DNA of 45,793 nucleotides from an uncultured Bacteroidales bacterium (GCA_949285735.1 CASEAQ010000018.1:1-45793), one strand, 5' to 3'; shown: positions 1 through 9,661, numbered from the stretch's first letter. A program made the numbers and translations. Notes: generated by a model not told the origin, from the letters alone.

Positions 1-30
1 CGCATTACCCTAAACAAATTAACCTAAATA

Positions 31-1119
31 ATGAGAAAATTCACACTTTTGATTGCAGCCGCCTGTGCTGCAATTGCATTTGCGCCTGTAATGCAGGCTC
101 AACAGAAATTTATCAACGCCACCTACTCGGTAAGCTCGTGGTTCAAGTCGCAAAACGAAATAGTGGCTGAAGAGCTGAAAGACTTCGACTTCATCTATTT
201 CTCGGCAGCTCCAAAATGGGAAGTGGCAGACTTCGACCTGCCACAAAGCGAAATCAACAAAAAATACGTCGAGCAACACACCTACTCCGACCCCAAGTTC
301 ATCAACAAGTTTGTCGCCACCGTGCACGAAACCGGCGGAAAAGTCCTCTGCTCGTTCCCCGGGCAGGAATTTATCGACATTGCCTCCTCGCCCGAGCGTA
401 GCAAGAAGTTTGCACAGATGATGGCACAATTTGTCAAGAAATATAACTACGACGGCATCGAACTCGACTGGGAGCACACCATCACCGAAGAATTGCACAT
501 CAGCTTCATGCAAGACATCAGGAAGGCTCTCACCGACCTCGGCAACGGCAAACGCCAATACTGGCTCACCACAGCACTGCACCACTATCGCAATTACACT
601 CCCGAGCAGGCAAAACAGCTCTGCGACTGCGCCGACTGGATTAACATCATGTTCTACGACATGGGCGGCGGAATTTGGGGAAAGACGGCTACACACAACA
701 CGCCTCTCGACCAAATAAAGAAATCAATCTCGACCGAATGGAAACATTTCCCCCACAAGAAACTGCACATAGGGCTGGCAAGCTACGGATTCTACTACAA
801 GGGCATCAAGCCCGGCGAAACCATTCCCAAGGGCAAGAAACTTAGCGACTATGGCAAATATTGCAACTACACCGAACTCCCTCCACTGCTCGCCGACGGC
901 TGGCAGGAACAATGGGACGACGTGGCTCAATGCGCCTACTTCGTGTCGCCCGACAGAAACGAATTTATGACCCTCGAAACCAAGCGGTCGATCGATGCCA
1001 AACTCGATTGGATCGAAGAAAGCGGCTTCGGCGGCGTGTTCTGGTGGGAATATTCGTGCGACTGGATTAGACCCAAAAGAGCGGCGAGCGAGGCACCCAC
1101 CTCATCATCGACCACGTAA
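31..1119 (+). CDS. GH18 family glycoside hydrolase, secreted; probable 3' frameshift
   Basis: Residues 1-23 form a Sec signal peptide ending near MQAQ. The rest is a TIM-barrel GH18 domain. The motif DGIELDWE at residues 141-148 matches the GH18 consensus DxxDxDxE, with Glu148 as the acid and Glu144 in place of the third-position Asp. YDGIELDWE, the later MFYDMGGG and the C-terminal FWWEYS are GH18 hallmarks, so activity on beta-1,4-GlcNAc linkages (chitin-like or N-glycan) is likely; which of these cannot be read from sequence. The last 12 or so residues (from RAAS, rich in Ser/Thr) look foreign. Reading one base back from the A-run at 1075-1078 gives a natural-looking tail (GERGTH, then LIIDHVTN) ending at 1143-1145. 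One lost A in the run would explain this. ATG at 31 fits the signal peptide. The upstream context is outside the window. Confidence 0.85.
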   Translation: MRKFTLLIAAACAAIAFAPVMQAQQKFINATYSVSSWFKSQNEIVAEELKDFDFIYFSAAPKWEVADFDLPQSEINKKYVEQHTYSDPKFINKFVATVHETGGKVLCSFPGQEFIDIASSPERSKKFAQMMAQFVKKYNYDGIELDWEHTITEELHISFMQDIRKALTDLGNGKRQYWLTTALHHYRNYTPEQAKQLCDCADWINIMFYDMGGGIWGKTATHNTPLDQIKKSISTEWKHFPHKKLHIGLASYGFYYKGIKPGETIPKGKKLSDYGKYCNYTELPPLLADGWQEQWDDVAQCAYFVSPDRNEFMTLETKRSIDAKLDWIEESGFGGVFWWEYSCDWIRPKRAASEAPTSSSTT

Positions 1120-1157
1120 CCAACCGAATCAAAAACAACAAGTAACCCCCAAAAAAG

Positions 1158-1196
1158 AATAGGACGGCGTGCGTTTGAAGTGCCGTCCTATTTTTT
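1158..1196 (+). terminator. Rho-independent terminator after the GH18 gene
   Basis: A perfect 11-bp stem (AATAGGACGGC at 1158-1168 with 1182-1192) has a 13-nt loop and runs into Ts. An A-run at 1151-1156 gives Ts on the other strand too, so it may also end the convergent GH16 transcript. It lies just past the restored GH18 stop at 1143-1145. Confidence 0.85.
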
Positions 1197-1216
1197 ACTC
1201 TTGTCCTGGCTGCGGG

Positions 1217-2011
1217 TTATTCTTTCACGTAATATTTCACCCAGTCAACTTCCATCTCTACGGGCAATTCGGCGGGGTCAACTTCTCCCACCCACTTGCC
1301 ACCGAGCTGCATGTCGATCAACAGGTAATATGACTGGTAAAATGGATATTGTTCGAGCGAATCGGCAAGTTCTGCCTTGCGCACATAGGCAAAATTCCGC
1401 TTCCCGTTGACGTGGAACACTATGCTGTCGCGATATATGTCGGCACCATACACGTTGAAGTCGTCGGCATTTATGGCTATGGTGTCGGTGCTCGGCGGAT
1501 TGGTCGTGTTCTTGAGATTGTAGGTGTAATGCGAGTGCACCGTCTGATACACAAACCCGTCGTGGTTCAACCGCTCCATGATGTCTATCTCCCCGTCATT
1601 GGGCCACTTCTTGCCGTCGTAGGGCAGCAGCCATATTGCGGGCCATGCACCGCGCGCCGCCTGCAATTTAGCCCTCACTTCAATCCTTCCCGGGGCAAAC
1701 TCCTTTTTCCCCTTTGTGAAAAGTCCTCCGCACAGGTATGCCGATGTGTCGGCTTCCAAGTCGTCGTTCACAATGCCCCTTAGCACCAAGTTGCCATCGC
1801 GGAAAGCAAAGCAACGCTCGTCGTGCGACTGCGTTTTCGCCCAGTCGGCACCGCCGCGCAGCGTCTTGCTCCACACGGTGTCATCTATCTTTTCCGATTC
1901 AAAATTCTCTTCCCATGCAAGTTTCCACCCGTCGCCGCTGCTGCTTGAACCGCACGAAGTAGCTGCAATCACTGTCAATCCAGTCAATAGTCCGATAATC
2001 GTTCTTCTCAT
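1217..2011 (-). CDS. GH16 family endo-beta-glycanase lipoprotein
   Basis: The 264-aa protein has a lipoprotein signal with lipobox AATSC (Cys20) followed by a Ser/Gly linker, so it should be lipid-anchored at the outer membrane or periplasm. The GH16 core holds GEIDIMER, with Glu141 as nucleophile, Asp143 assisting and Glu146 as acid/base, plus the preceding aromatic-rich WPAIWLLP strand typical of laminarinase-like GH16. Members cleave beta-1,3 or beta-1,4 glucans or galactans; the substrate cannot be fixed from sequence. It is the last gene of the PUL by position, but it is separated from GH53 by a terminator and has its own promoter, so it can be expressed independently. The start is the ATG at 2009-2011. 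Confidence 0.9.
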   Translation of the reverse strand: MRRTIIGLLTGLTVIAATSCGSSSSGDGWKLAWEENFESEKIDDTVWSKTLRGGADWAKTQSHDERCFAFRDGNLVLRGIVNDDLEADTSAYLCGGLFTKGKKEFAPGRIEVRAKLQAARGAWPAIWLLPYDGKKWPNDGEIDIMERLNHDGFVYQTVHSHYTYNLKNTTNPPSTDTIAINADDFNVYGADIYRDSIVFHVNGKRNFAYVRKAELADSLEQYPFYQSYYLLIDMQLGGKWVGEVDPAELPVEMEVDWVKYYVKE

Positions 2012-2035
2012 ATTTCAAAATTTGCAATTATTCGT

Positions 2036-2066
2036 CAAAGATAGTGAAAAGTGAGTACAATGACAA
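2036..2066 (-). promoter_or_regulatory. Bacteroidota-type promoter for the GH16 gene
   Basis: On the minus strand TATCTTTG (2043-2036) matches the -7 consensus TAnnTTTG, with a TTG at 2066-2064 after a 20-bp spacer. Transcription should begin near 2029, about 18 nt before the GH16 ATG. A nested palindrome (ACAATG/CATTGT at 2057-2062 and 2084-2089, with CAAAC/GTTTG inside) overlaps the -33 region and could be an operator. Confidence 0.7.
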
Positions 2067-2119
2067 CAAACTCGTTTGATTGGCATTGTCGAACCGCAGT
2101 AAACAACGGCTATCCGCAC

Positions 2120-2159
2120 AAAAAAAACGAAGGTCCCCGACTCCACGCCGGGAACCTTC
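2120..2159 (-). terminator. Rho-independent terminator after GH53
   Basis: The arms 2129-2139 and 2149-2159 form an 11-bp stem with one mismatch and a 9-nt loop. On the minus strand the stem is followed by eight Ts (A-run 2120-2127). It sits 77 nt past the GH53 stop and separates the PUL operon from the GH16 unit. Confidence 0.85.
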
Positions 2160-2235
2160 TCCACCATGTTAATTAAGCAATCTGCTTTGCATAAATACAA
2201 ACTGACCTAAAAACCATACATCTTTTATTACAAAT

Positions 2236-3288
2236 CTATTTAAAGGCATCGAGAGCAATAGTGGGCGCGCCATCGGCAAATGCGCCCATGTTGTAACCGC
2301 CGTTATACCCTGCCGGTGCTTCGGGCTCCCAATAGAATATACCCTTGCACATGCCGCCAGTGGCTGTCTCGCACTGGTTGCGCAGGTAGGTAAGCATCTC
2401 GTTGGCGACATCTGCCTGGTCGTATGCCATGCCCACCTCGCATATCATCACCGGCTTGCCATACGTTGCCGACACGGCATTGATATTGCTCACGCAGGCA
2501 TCCACTTGCGACTGCCACGTGTCAACATCGGGATATAGCGACATTCCTATCATATCATACTTTCCGCCGTATTGCGACAAGTTGCCAAATATGCGGGTGT
2601 AGAGCGACAGGTTGTCGCCGCTGTCGAGGTGGATTATTACTTGTGCATCGGGGAATATGGCTTTCACAGCATCATAGCCGGCATTGACCAGCGACGCATA
2701 GTTGCCGCCATTATCGTAGTGCCCGAGCGGATGCAACATTCCGTTGCGAGTCTCGTTGCCTATCTGCACCCACTCCGGCTCTATGCCAAGCTGCTGAAGC
2801 TGTGTGAGCAAATCAGTGACGTGGGTTGCAACGGCAGTCTGCAACTGATTGATGTCGTAGCTTGCCCATGCGGCAGGCGTCGTCTGATTGGAAGGGTCAG
2901 CCCAAGTGTCGCTGAAGTGAAAGTCAATCATCACGCGCATACCCAAGTCGTTGGCGCGACGTGCCTTCAACACCACGTCTTCGATGTTGCACCAGCCGCT
3001 CACGGGATTGACCCACACGCGCAGCCTTATCGAGTTCATGCCACAATCGTCGCGCAACAGTTGCATACACTCTGTCTGCACACGGTCCTCACGCGTGTAA
3101 AACACTTCGCCCTCTTTTTCGAGTTGCGTCAGCCAGCTCACGTCGGCACCCTTGGCAAAGGTCGTGCGGTCGATTACAATCTCCTCTTTCTCCACTGGAG
3201 GATTGGTAATGGGGCTGTCCTCGGTGCATGCCGCCATCAATGAGGTGGATGCCACGGCTACCGCCATCAATATTTTTGAAATCTTCAT
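2236..3288 (-). CDS. GH53 endo-beta-1,4-galactanase lipoprotein
   Basis: The 350-aa protein starts with a lipoprotein signal (lipobox MAAC, Cys21) and a short Pro-rich linker. The GH53 core begins at FAKGADVSWL, a family hallmark, followed by IRLRVWVNP and DFHFSDTWADP. The clan GH-A catalytic pair is Glu179 in VQIGNET (acid/base) and Glu284 in MICEVG (nucleophile). Length and motifs fit endo-1,4-galactanases that cut galactan side chains of pectin and type I arabinogalactan. As a surface or periplasmic lipoprotein behind SusC/D/E, it would supply oligosaccharides to the transporter. It is 27 nt downstream of the SusE-like gene, in the same operon, and gives the best indication of the PUL substrate. 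Confidence 0.93.
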   Translation of the reverse strand: MKISKILMAVAVASTSLMAACTEDSPITNPPVEKEEIVIDRTTFAKGADVSWLTQLEKEGEVFYTREDRVQTECMQLLRDDCGMNSIRLRVWVNPVSGWCNIEDVVLKARRANDLGMRVMIDFHFSDTWADPSNQTTPAAWASYDINQLQTAVATHVTDLLTQLQQLGIEPEWVQIGNETRNGMLHPLGHYDNGGNYASLVNAGYDAVKAIFPDAQVIIHLDSGDNLSLYTRIFGNLSQYGGKYDMIGMSLYPDVDTWQSQVDACVSNINAVSATYGKPVMICEVGMAYDQADVANEMLTYLRNQCETATGGMCKGIFYWEPEAPAGYNGGYNMGAFADGAPTIALDAFK

Positions 3289-3315
3289 GACTTTTTTCCT
3301 GTTTTTAATGGTTAA

Positions 3316-5031
3316 TTATTCTATCGAGTAGGTTCCTGCACACAAGTCAACGGTGAGCGTGTAGCTGCCCGGGGAAAGCGACGCATCGTCGGTGATGTTG
3401 CTGCCATAGAGGTACAGAATGCCGTCGCTGCCGCCAAAGTAGGTGTTCCAGTCGCCATTGATTATAATCTGGAAACCCCAAGCCGAAGCCTGCGTGATTT
3501 CTATTGCCGCCGTATAGATCCCGGCATCGGCAGTGGCAGTCATATCCACGAGTTCCCAGCTGTCGTCAGCACCAGCGTTCAACCCGGCATAGCCAACAGA
3601 AGTTATGGCAGTCGTCTCATAGGTCAACGCCGACATCGACACGTCAAAGAGGTAAAGCCCTTCGCTTGGCGCAGTGATGTTGCCGTCACCCTCGGCAATG
3701 ACGAGCGAACCGCTTTCGGCTGTGCCGCCGTCAACCATCGTGTAGGCTGGCTCCCACTCTTGTGCGGGATAGATGCGGTAGCCCCACAGGGAGTTGACGT
3801 AGCAAGCTCCACCGTATGCGTTGCTGTCGGCGTTGTAGCGGCGCAGGTAGTTGTCGAACGTCCAACTGCCACCATTTACCCCATCGTCGATACCGCTCAA
3901 ATAGATGAAATCGCCAAACTCGTCTCCTGGTTCTGGATCAACGCCACCTGTCTCGACGGTGCAAGTATAGTGGCTCGGGTCGCTGAGGTTGAGCGTGAGC
4001 GTCACATCGCCAGCTGCCGGCACTTCCACCGAAATCGTGCTGGCTGCGTCGCCAAATTCCACTGCGTCGCCGTTTTGCGAGAATCCGAATGTGGCAGGAG
4101 TCGAAGACGAATCGCCAGTGTTGATATTATATTGTTCGCCGCTGCCCGAGATTGTGATGTTGACAGTACCAGCCGAGGCGGCACTGAACGGCAACGTCCA
4201 GCTGTTGGTCGAACGCGTGTAAGTCATTTCGCCCGACACATCGCCTGCAACAGTCAGCGATGACATATATAGTGCCGACCATTCAAGCCCGACGGTGTTG
4301 ACAATGGTGTAGTAGCAACCAGTTGCACCCGGATACCACATATTCCAATGTGTCGAAGCCGAGCTGATGAGGAACGGAGTGCCAGCCTCGCCGTCGTTGC
4401 CCCAGATGGTGCCGTCGCCCTCGCGCATGTAGAAGTTCCACCAGCTTGCACAGCCCACGAAGCCTGTGTAAACGCCGTCGCTGTTGGGCGAGTAGAGCGT
4501 TATGCCCGAATCGCTTTGGTCGCTGTTGAGCAAGTAGCCTATGGTCATGTCGATGACGTAGGGTGTCACGTTCAGGTTCATCACGTTGCTATACGTCGGA
4601 TCGATATTCTCGCCGAGCCGCGATTCCACCCTGATGTATAACGGAGCTTTCACGCCAGCCTCATAACCAAGCCCGTTGAGGATGGCATTAAGCTCGAAGT
4701 GGGTGAATTGCATCGAAAACTCGCCTGCATCGGCTTCCTGCTCCGACACCGTTGCAAAGTCTTCGGAGGCAGAGAATTGCACCGTGTTGACAGTGGCGTT
4801 ATCGGGCGCAGCCACCAACGGGTTGCTCAACGAGATTTCGCCGTTGTCGCTCCAGTACACCGTCAATGCCAAGTCGTTGATTTGGTCATAGTTCAGCACT
4901 ATGTCGCCGCCGTTTCCCGACAAGGACACATCTTCGGTGCCGGTCACCGTCAAGAAGTCGCCGTCCTTGTCACATGCCCCTGCGGCAAGTGCCATCGCCG
5001 CAAGCAACATTATATGTTTGAATCTCTTCAT
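3316..5031 (-). CDS. SusE/SusF-like outer-membrane glycan-binding lipoprotein
   Basis: The 571-aa lipoprotein has lipobox AAGAC (Cys20). The N-terminal third (about residues 25-160) has the SusE-type beta-sandwich. It is followed by two or three aromatic-rich carbohydrate-binding-like modules that end in similar strands (DVTLTLNLSD near residue 350 and SYTLTVDLCAGTY at the C-terminus). Trp and Tyr cluster in the predicted binding faces (CASWWNFYM, HWNMWYPG). It lies between susD-like and GH53 genes, the normal SusE place, so its likely role is binding the polysaccharide at the cell surface. Sequence is poorly conserved in this family, so the call rests on layout as much as on motifs. Confidence 0.85.
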   Translation of the reverse strand: MKRFKHIMLLAAMALAAGACDKDGDFLTVTGTEDVSLSGNGGDIVLNYDQINDLALTVYWSDNGEISLSNPLVAAPDNATVNTVQFSASEDFATVSEQEADAGEFSMQFTHFELNAILNGLGYEAGVKAPLYIRVESRLGENIDPTYSNVMNLNVTPYVIDMTIGYLLNSDQSDSGITLYSPNSDGVYTGFVGCASWWNFYMREGDGTIWGNDGEAGTPFLISSASTHWNMWYPGATGCYYTIVNTVGLEWSALYMSSLTVAGDVSGEMTYTRSTNSWTLPFSAASAGTVNITISGSGEQYNINTGDSSSTPATFGFSQNGDAVEFGDAASTISVEVPAAGDVTLTLNLSDPSHYTCTVETGGVDPEPGDEFGDFIYLSGIDDGVNGGSWTFDNYLRRYNADSNAYGGACYVNSLWGYRIYPAQEWEPAYTMVDGGTAESGSLVIAEGDGNITAPSEGLYLFDVSMSALTYETTAITSVGYAGLNAGADDSWELVDMTATADAGIYTAAIEITQASAWGFQIIINGDWNTYFGGSDGILYLYGSNITDDASLSPGSYTLTVDLCAGTYSIE

Positions 5032-5052
5032 TATTCGTGATTTTAAAAACGA

Positions 5053-6663
5053 TTAATAATTAGGGTTGCTAAGGTTGCCGTTCGCAGCAATCTCATTGGC
5101 TGGTATGGGATACACGTTGTAACGGCTGTTCACTCCGCGCCCGTTGACAACGCCACCCTTCCACTGCCACACGTGCTGGTCGCTCGTGAAGCGGCCGAAG
5201 CGTATCAGGTCGGTGCGGCGCACACATTCGAGGTACAACTCACGCGCACGCTCGTCGATTATATAGTCGAGATTCATCTGCGCATCGGTTATGTTGCCCG
5301 ACTGGTCGCCATAGGCGCGCTCACGCAAATCGTTGAGGAAGCCGAGTGCATCGGTGCGGGTATATCCTGTACCTCCCCGAATCACCGATTCGGCTATCAT
5401 CAAGTAAACATCGGCAAGACGGAATACCGGGAAATCGGTGCTGACACCGTTGGATTGCGTATTGGAGGCAACTTCGCCGGCATCGGTCAGGTTGGTCCAC
5501 TTCTCGCTGCGGTAGCCGGTGTTGTCGTCGCCCACACCGTTGTTGAGCCACGGGTCGATAGTGGTGTCGCCATTGCCAGTGAAGAGCATGCAACGCTTGT
5601 CGGCAGAAGTGGTGGCATCGCCCCACAAAGCCGAGAACTCGCCACGCACGCGATACGACCCCCACCCCGAAGTCAAGCCATAGGCGGCAGGGTCTTGCAG
5701 GCTATTGTCGTTGCTCACCGCGCCGCAGCACAAATAGGTGGTAGAACCCCACGAAACAGTGGTTGTTGCGTCAACTACAAACGGGAATATAATCTCGTTG
5801 GTGCGCAAGTGGTTGTCGGCATTGAACAACTTGGCATAATCGGTTTCGAGGCTATACACGCCGCTACCCACGATTTTCTTGCAATAAGTGATGCAATCGG
5901 TCGAGTGGTCAACGCCCGTGTAAACGCTTGCGTTCAAGTAGAGCCTTGCAAGCAACGCCCATGCGGCAGCCTGGTCGGCCCTGCCATACTCGTTGGTACC
6001 CGGCGGCAGGAGCGCATTTTCCACATTGTCGCGCAACTCGCTCTCGATATAGTCGAAAATCTGCGACGACGAATATGCCTCGGGCAAATAATCAACATTG
6101 GGTGTAGTCTCATCGACAAAGGGGCCCTGCCCGAAAAGGTCGAGAGCATAATAGTAGGCAAGAGCCCTCAAGAAACGAGCCTCGGCACGGTAGGTGTGTA
6201 CTTCGGTCTGCTCATCGGGGGTAAAACCTGCTATCGCGTCGTCGGTGGTATGCTTCAAGAAGTCGTTGCACAATGCTATGGTATAATAAATGCGATAGTA
6301 GCAGTCGGTCACCCACGGGTCGCTTGCGTCCCACGACAGATATGTTATGTCGAGCAGGTTGTCGCCGCTCGCCCATGTATATACCATCTCGTCGGTGCCG
6401 GCTTCCTGCAAATTGATGTAGCAGCGCATCAAGTCGAAACTCTCGCTGCCGCTGGTGCTGAGGTCGGCATCGCCGCCGCCAAATTCCTGTCCAGCTATCA
6501 CAAACGAGACATACAGTTTGCCCAATGCTTGGCGGCAACCGAAGGCGCTGTTGTAAACCGTTTCGGCACTACCCTCTATGATAGGGGTCTGGTTAAGGTC
6601 GTCGAGGCACGAGGAAAGCCCGAGCACCAAGGCAGCCATCACCGTATATAATATTTTTTTCAT
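5053..6663 (-). CDS. SusD/RagB family nutrient-binding outer-membrane lipoprotein
   Basis: The 536-aa lipoprotein has lipobox LSSC (Cys19) and the family N-terminus CLDDLNQTP. Tetratricopeptide-like helices follow (EARFLRALAYYYALDLFG, typical SusD signature), with a C-terminal RxxDLIRFGRF region and a final YPIPANEI segment before the end, both hallmarks of SusD/RagB. It caps the SusC barrel and presents oligosaccharide at the surface. It is 22 nt downstream of susC, and its length is typical. It is assigned to a galactan-like substrate only through the neighbouring GH53. Confidence 0.95.
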   Translation of the reverse strand: MKKILYTVMAALVLGLSSCLDDLNQTPIIEGSAETVYNSAFGCRQALGKLYVSFVIAGQEFGGGDADLSTSGSESFDLMRCYINLQEAGTDEMVYTWASGDNLLDITYLSWDASDPWVTDCYYRIYYTIALCNDFLKHTTDDAIAGFTPDEQTEVHTYRAEARFLRALAYYYALDLFGQGPFVDETTPNVDYLPEAYSSSQIFDYIESELRDNVENALLPPGTNEYGRADQAAAWALLARLYLNASVYTGVDHSTDCITYCKKIVGSGVYSLETDYAKLFNADNHLRTNEIIFPFVVDATTTVSWGSTTYLCCGAVSNDNSLQDPAAYGLTSGWGSYRVRGEFSALWGDATTSADKRCMLFTGNGDTTIDPWLNNGVGDDNTGYRSEKWTNLTDAGEVASNTQSNGVSTDFPVFRLADVYLMIAESVIRGGTGYTRTDALGFLNDLRERAYGDQSGNITDAQMNLDYIIDERARELYLECVRRTDLIRFGRFTSDQHVWQWKGGVVNGRGVNSRYNVYPIPANEIAANGNLSNPNY

Positions 6664-6685
6664 TGCTTTTTAAGTTTTGTAATGG

Positions 6686-9661
6686 TTAAAAGTCAAGTCC
6701 TATTGTCAACGAATAGATGCGCGGACGCGGATAAACCGAGTTGTCGATACCCGATTGAACCTCGGGATCTACGCCCGAATACTTGGTGACGGTGAACACA
6801 TTCTGCACCATAGCCGACACATTCAGGCTAAACCACTTGCACACCTGTCCAAAGTTGTAGCCAAGCTGTATGTTGTCCATCTTCAAGAACGATGCGTTCT
6901 CCACATAGTAGTCGCTCTGGTACTGGCGTTGCGTGAAGCGTGTTTCCAGGAAGCTGCTGCTAAGGTTGTTGAGCTGGTAGGCATTGTACGACAGCGTGTT
7001 CAATGCGCCCGTGCTCATGGCTGAGCCGTTATACACATAGTTGCCTATGCTGGCACGCAGGCTGGTGCTGAGCGTCCATCGCTTCCAGCGCAGGCTGGTG
7101 CTCAAGCCGAGCATCCAGTCGGGAGCTGGCGAGTGGTAGAGGTAGCGGTCGTTGGAGTCAACCGTGCCGTCGCCGTTGAGGTCGGCATACAAGCCCTCGA
7201 TGGGGCGGCCCGTCTCCTGGTCATATATTTGCTTATACACATAGAAGGCATACGGCTCTGCGCCCTCGGTGAGCGTCTGCACATAGTAGCTGTCGAAAGC
7301 CGTGCCGGCGTTGGTATAGGTCTTTGTCGAAGAGTTGGAATTGGTGCTCAGGTTGGTAATCTCGTTGGTCAGCCAAGTGGCATTTGCGCTGATGCTCCAA
7401 GTCCAGTCCTTGGTCTCGATGGGTGTCGCATTGAGGGCGATTTCCACACCGCTGCTCTTCACGTTGCCCACGTTCGACAACATCTCGCGGGCGAAGTTGA
7501 TACCGGCAGGTATCGACACCGTGGCAAGCAAGTCGCTCGTCTTGCGGTTGTAATAGTCAACCGAACCGTTAATCCTGTTGTTGAGGAAGCCAAAGTCGAT
7601 ACCCACGTTGAAAGCCTTGGTTGTCTCCCACTTCAAGTTGGGGTTATACGCCTCGGGACGGTAGGTGTAGAGTGGAACTCCACCGAAAACGGCTTGCGCG
7701 CCATCTTGGCTGATGGTATAGACAGGCATGTAGCTATAATTGGCAATACCGTCTTGCTGGCCCGTGACACCGTAGCTGAAACGCAACTTCAAGTCGTTCA
7801 TCACGTGGCTGATGGGGCGGAAGAATTCCTCGTTCGAGATGCGCCATGCGAGAGCCACCGACGGGAATGCACCCCAGCGGTTGTCTTCGGAGAAGCGCGA
7901 CGACCCGTCGTAACGCATCGTGGCAGTGAGCAAGTAGCGAGAGTCGTAGGCATAATTCACACGTCCGTAGAACGAAATCAAGCCGTGTATCTCGTTGGCT
8001 GCCGCGCTAGTCGATTGTGCCACGCCAGCCACGTTCAGCTCTTGCATCATTGCATTCTTGTATTCCCATTGCTGCCAGTCGTAACCAGCAGTCACGTCGA
8101 GCGTGCTCTTTATGGCATCAAACTCCTTGTTGTAGTTCAAGTAGGCTGTCAACAGCTTGTTGTAGTTCTCCTGCGGCCCATAGTGGTAGTTGCGACCACC
8201 CGAAGTGTAGTAGCTGTAAGCCTCGGCAGGAACATACACGTCGCCGCTGCCGTGCGAGTAGTCATAACCAAGCGACACGTGGGCGCGCAAGTCGGGCAGG
8301 AAGTGCATCTTGTAGTCAACATCGAAGTTCAATATGTAGCGATACACCTTGCTCTTGTCCTCGCGCTGGTTGATTTCGCCCACGGGGTTTGCCATTGCGC
8401 CCGTCACCACCGACTCTTGCCCTGCGGGGTGAGCCTCGGTGTAGCCGCCAAACATCTCCTCGCCCGAATAAACGGGAATCGTGGGGTTCATCGCCGATGC
8501 GTTCCATATTGTGCCGGTCGGGGCAAAGCGGTTGTTGTTCCATGTGCCCTTGGCACTGATGTTAAACTTCAGATAATCGTCGAAGAACGACGGCGACAGG
8601 TTCACGTTGGCTGTGTAGCGCGTAGAGTTGTCGGTGCGCAAAATACCATCTTGGTTGGTGTAGCCAAACGACACACGGAAGGGGAAATTCTTCATCAGCC
8701 TGCCCGACACGCTCAAGTTGTTGTCGGTGCCGTATGCAGTGTTGAATATCTCGTCGTTCCAGTCGGTATCGGCAGTGCCAAGCAATGCTTTTTGGGCATC
8801 TGTGCCATACTGGTTCACCACGTCGATAAACTCGTTGCGGGTGAGCATCTCGGCAGTCTTGGTCTTGGTCTGGAACGACTGCGTCGTCTGCAAGCTCACT
8901 TTTATCTTGTCCTCGCCGCCCTTCTTGGTAGTGATTATTATAACGCCGTTAGAGGCGCGGCTACCATAGATTGCCGTCGAAGAGGCGTCCTTGAGGATAG
9001 TCATGGTCTCGATGTCGTTGGGGTTGATGAGGCTCAGGAAGTTGCCGCTGCCGCTCACCGAGCCGCCAACTTCCATCGGCACTCCGTCGAGCACGATGAG
9101 AGGGTCGTTGCTGGCGTTGAGCGACGCACCGCCACGAATGCGAATGGTGCTGCCTGCCGTCGGCGAACCGCCTGCACTGACGATTTGCACACCGGCAACC
9201 TTACCGTTGATAAGCTGCTCGGGCGACGAAATCAAGCCCTCATTGAAGTCTTTCTCGCCGACAGCCGTAATCGAGCCGGTGAGGTCGTCCTTCTTCTGCG
9301 TTCCGTAGCCAATCACCACCACCTCGTCCATCACTTGCGAGTCGGGGGTCATTTGCACGTTCATTGCATCGCCTGCGATGGCGAGCGACTGCTTGCTGTA
9401 GCCTATGTAGGAAAACTCAAGCGTCGTAGCCCCGGCAGGAACTTTAATCGAAAAATGTCCATCAATGTCGGTGCTCGTGCCGGTGTTCGTTCCAGGAACA
9501 AGCACAGTGACACCAAACAAAGGCTGTTGCGCCTCGTCGATCACAGTACCCGTGACGATGCGCGCGTCCTGTGCCATTGCCGACTGCGGCAGTGCCATTG
9601 CCAAAACCAACAGCAACAACGGCAGCAATCGACCGAGAAATGTCAATTTGTCTTTCCTCAT
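6686..9661 (-). CDS. SusC/RagA family TonB-dependent outer-membrane transporter
   Basis: The 991-aa protein has a signal peptide ending SAMAQ, then a carboxypeptidase-regulatory-like domain (about 33-115, with GVTVLVPGTNTGT and IDGHFSIKVP). The SusC TonB-box region follows (DEVVVIGYGTQKKDD), then the plug (IRGGASLNASNDPLIVLDGV, GSRASNGVIIITTKKG) and a 22-strand barrel ending in a C-terminal aromatic strand (LTIGLDF). It imports oligosaccharides with SusD using TonB energy. No N-terminal STN domain is present, consistent with regulation by the hybrid two-component system and not by an anti-sigma factor. It lies 135 bp after the clan GH-A gene. Confidence 0.96.
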   Translation of the reverse strand: MRKDKLTFLGRLLPLLLLVLAMALPQSAMAQDARIVTGTVIDEAQQPLFGVTVLVPGTNTGTSTDIDGHFSIKVPAGATTLEFSYIGYSKQSLAIAGDAMNVQMTPDSQVMDEVVVIGYGTQKKDDLTGSITAVGEKDFNEGLISSPEQLINGKVAGVQIVSAGGSPTAGSTIRIRGGASLNASNDPLIVLDGVPMEVGGSVSGSGNFLSLINPNDIETMTILKDASSTAIYGSRASNGVIIITTKKGGEDKIKVSLQTTQSFQTKTKTAEMLTRNEFIDVVNQYGTDAQKALLGTADTDWNDEIFNTAYGTDNNLSVSGRLMKNFPFRVSFGYTNQDGILRTDNSTRYTANVNLSPSFFDDYLKFNISAKGTWNNNRFAPTGTIWNASAMNPTIPVYSGEEMFGGYTEAHPAGQESVVTGAMANPVGEINQREDKSKVYRYILNFDVDYKMHFLPDLRAHVSLGYDYSHGSGDVYVPAEAYSYYTSGGRNYHYGPQENYNKLLTAYLNYNKEFDAIKSTLDVTAGYDWQQWEYKNAMMQELNVAGVAQSTSAAANEIHGLISFYGRVNYAYDSRYLLTATMRYDGSSRFSEDNRWGAFPSVALAWRISNEEFFRPISHVMNDLKLRFSYGVTGQQDGIANYSYMPVYTISQDGAQAVFGGVPLYTYRPEAYNPNLKWETTKAFNVGIDFGFLNNRINGSVDYYNRKTSDLLATVSIPAGINFAREMLSNVGNVKSSGVEIALNATPIETKDWTWSISANATWLTNEITNLSTNSNSSTKTYTNAGTAFDSYYVQTLTEGAEPYAFYVYKQIYDQETGRPIEGLYADLNGDGTVDSNDRYLYHSPAPDWMLGLSTSLRWKRWTLSTSLRASIGNYVYNGSAMSTGALNTLSYNAYQLNNLSSSFLETRFTQRQYQSDYYVENASFLKMDNIQLGYNFGQVCKWFSLNVSAMVQNVFTVTKYSGVDPEVQSGIDNSVYPRPRIYSLTIGLDF

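Noticed and set aside
1068-1090. Programmed -1 frameshift in the GH18 gene
   Set aside because: The A-run is only four bases and not a heptameric slippery site, with no strong downstream pseudoknot seen. A one-base loss or sequencing error is simpler.
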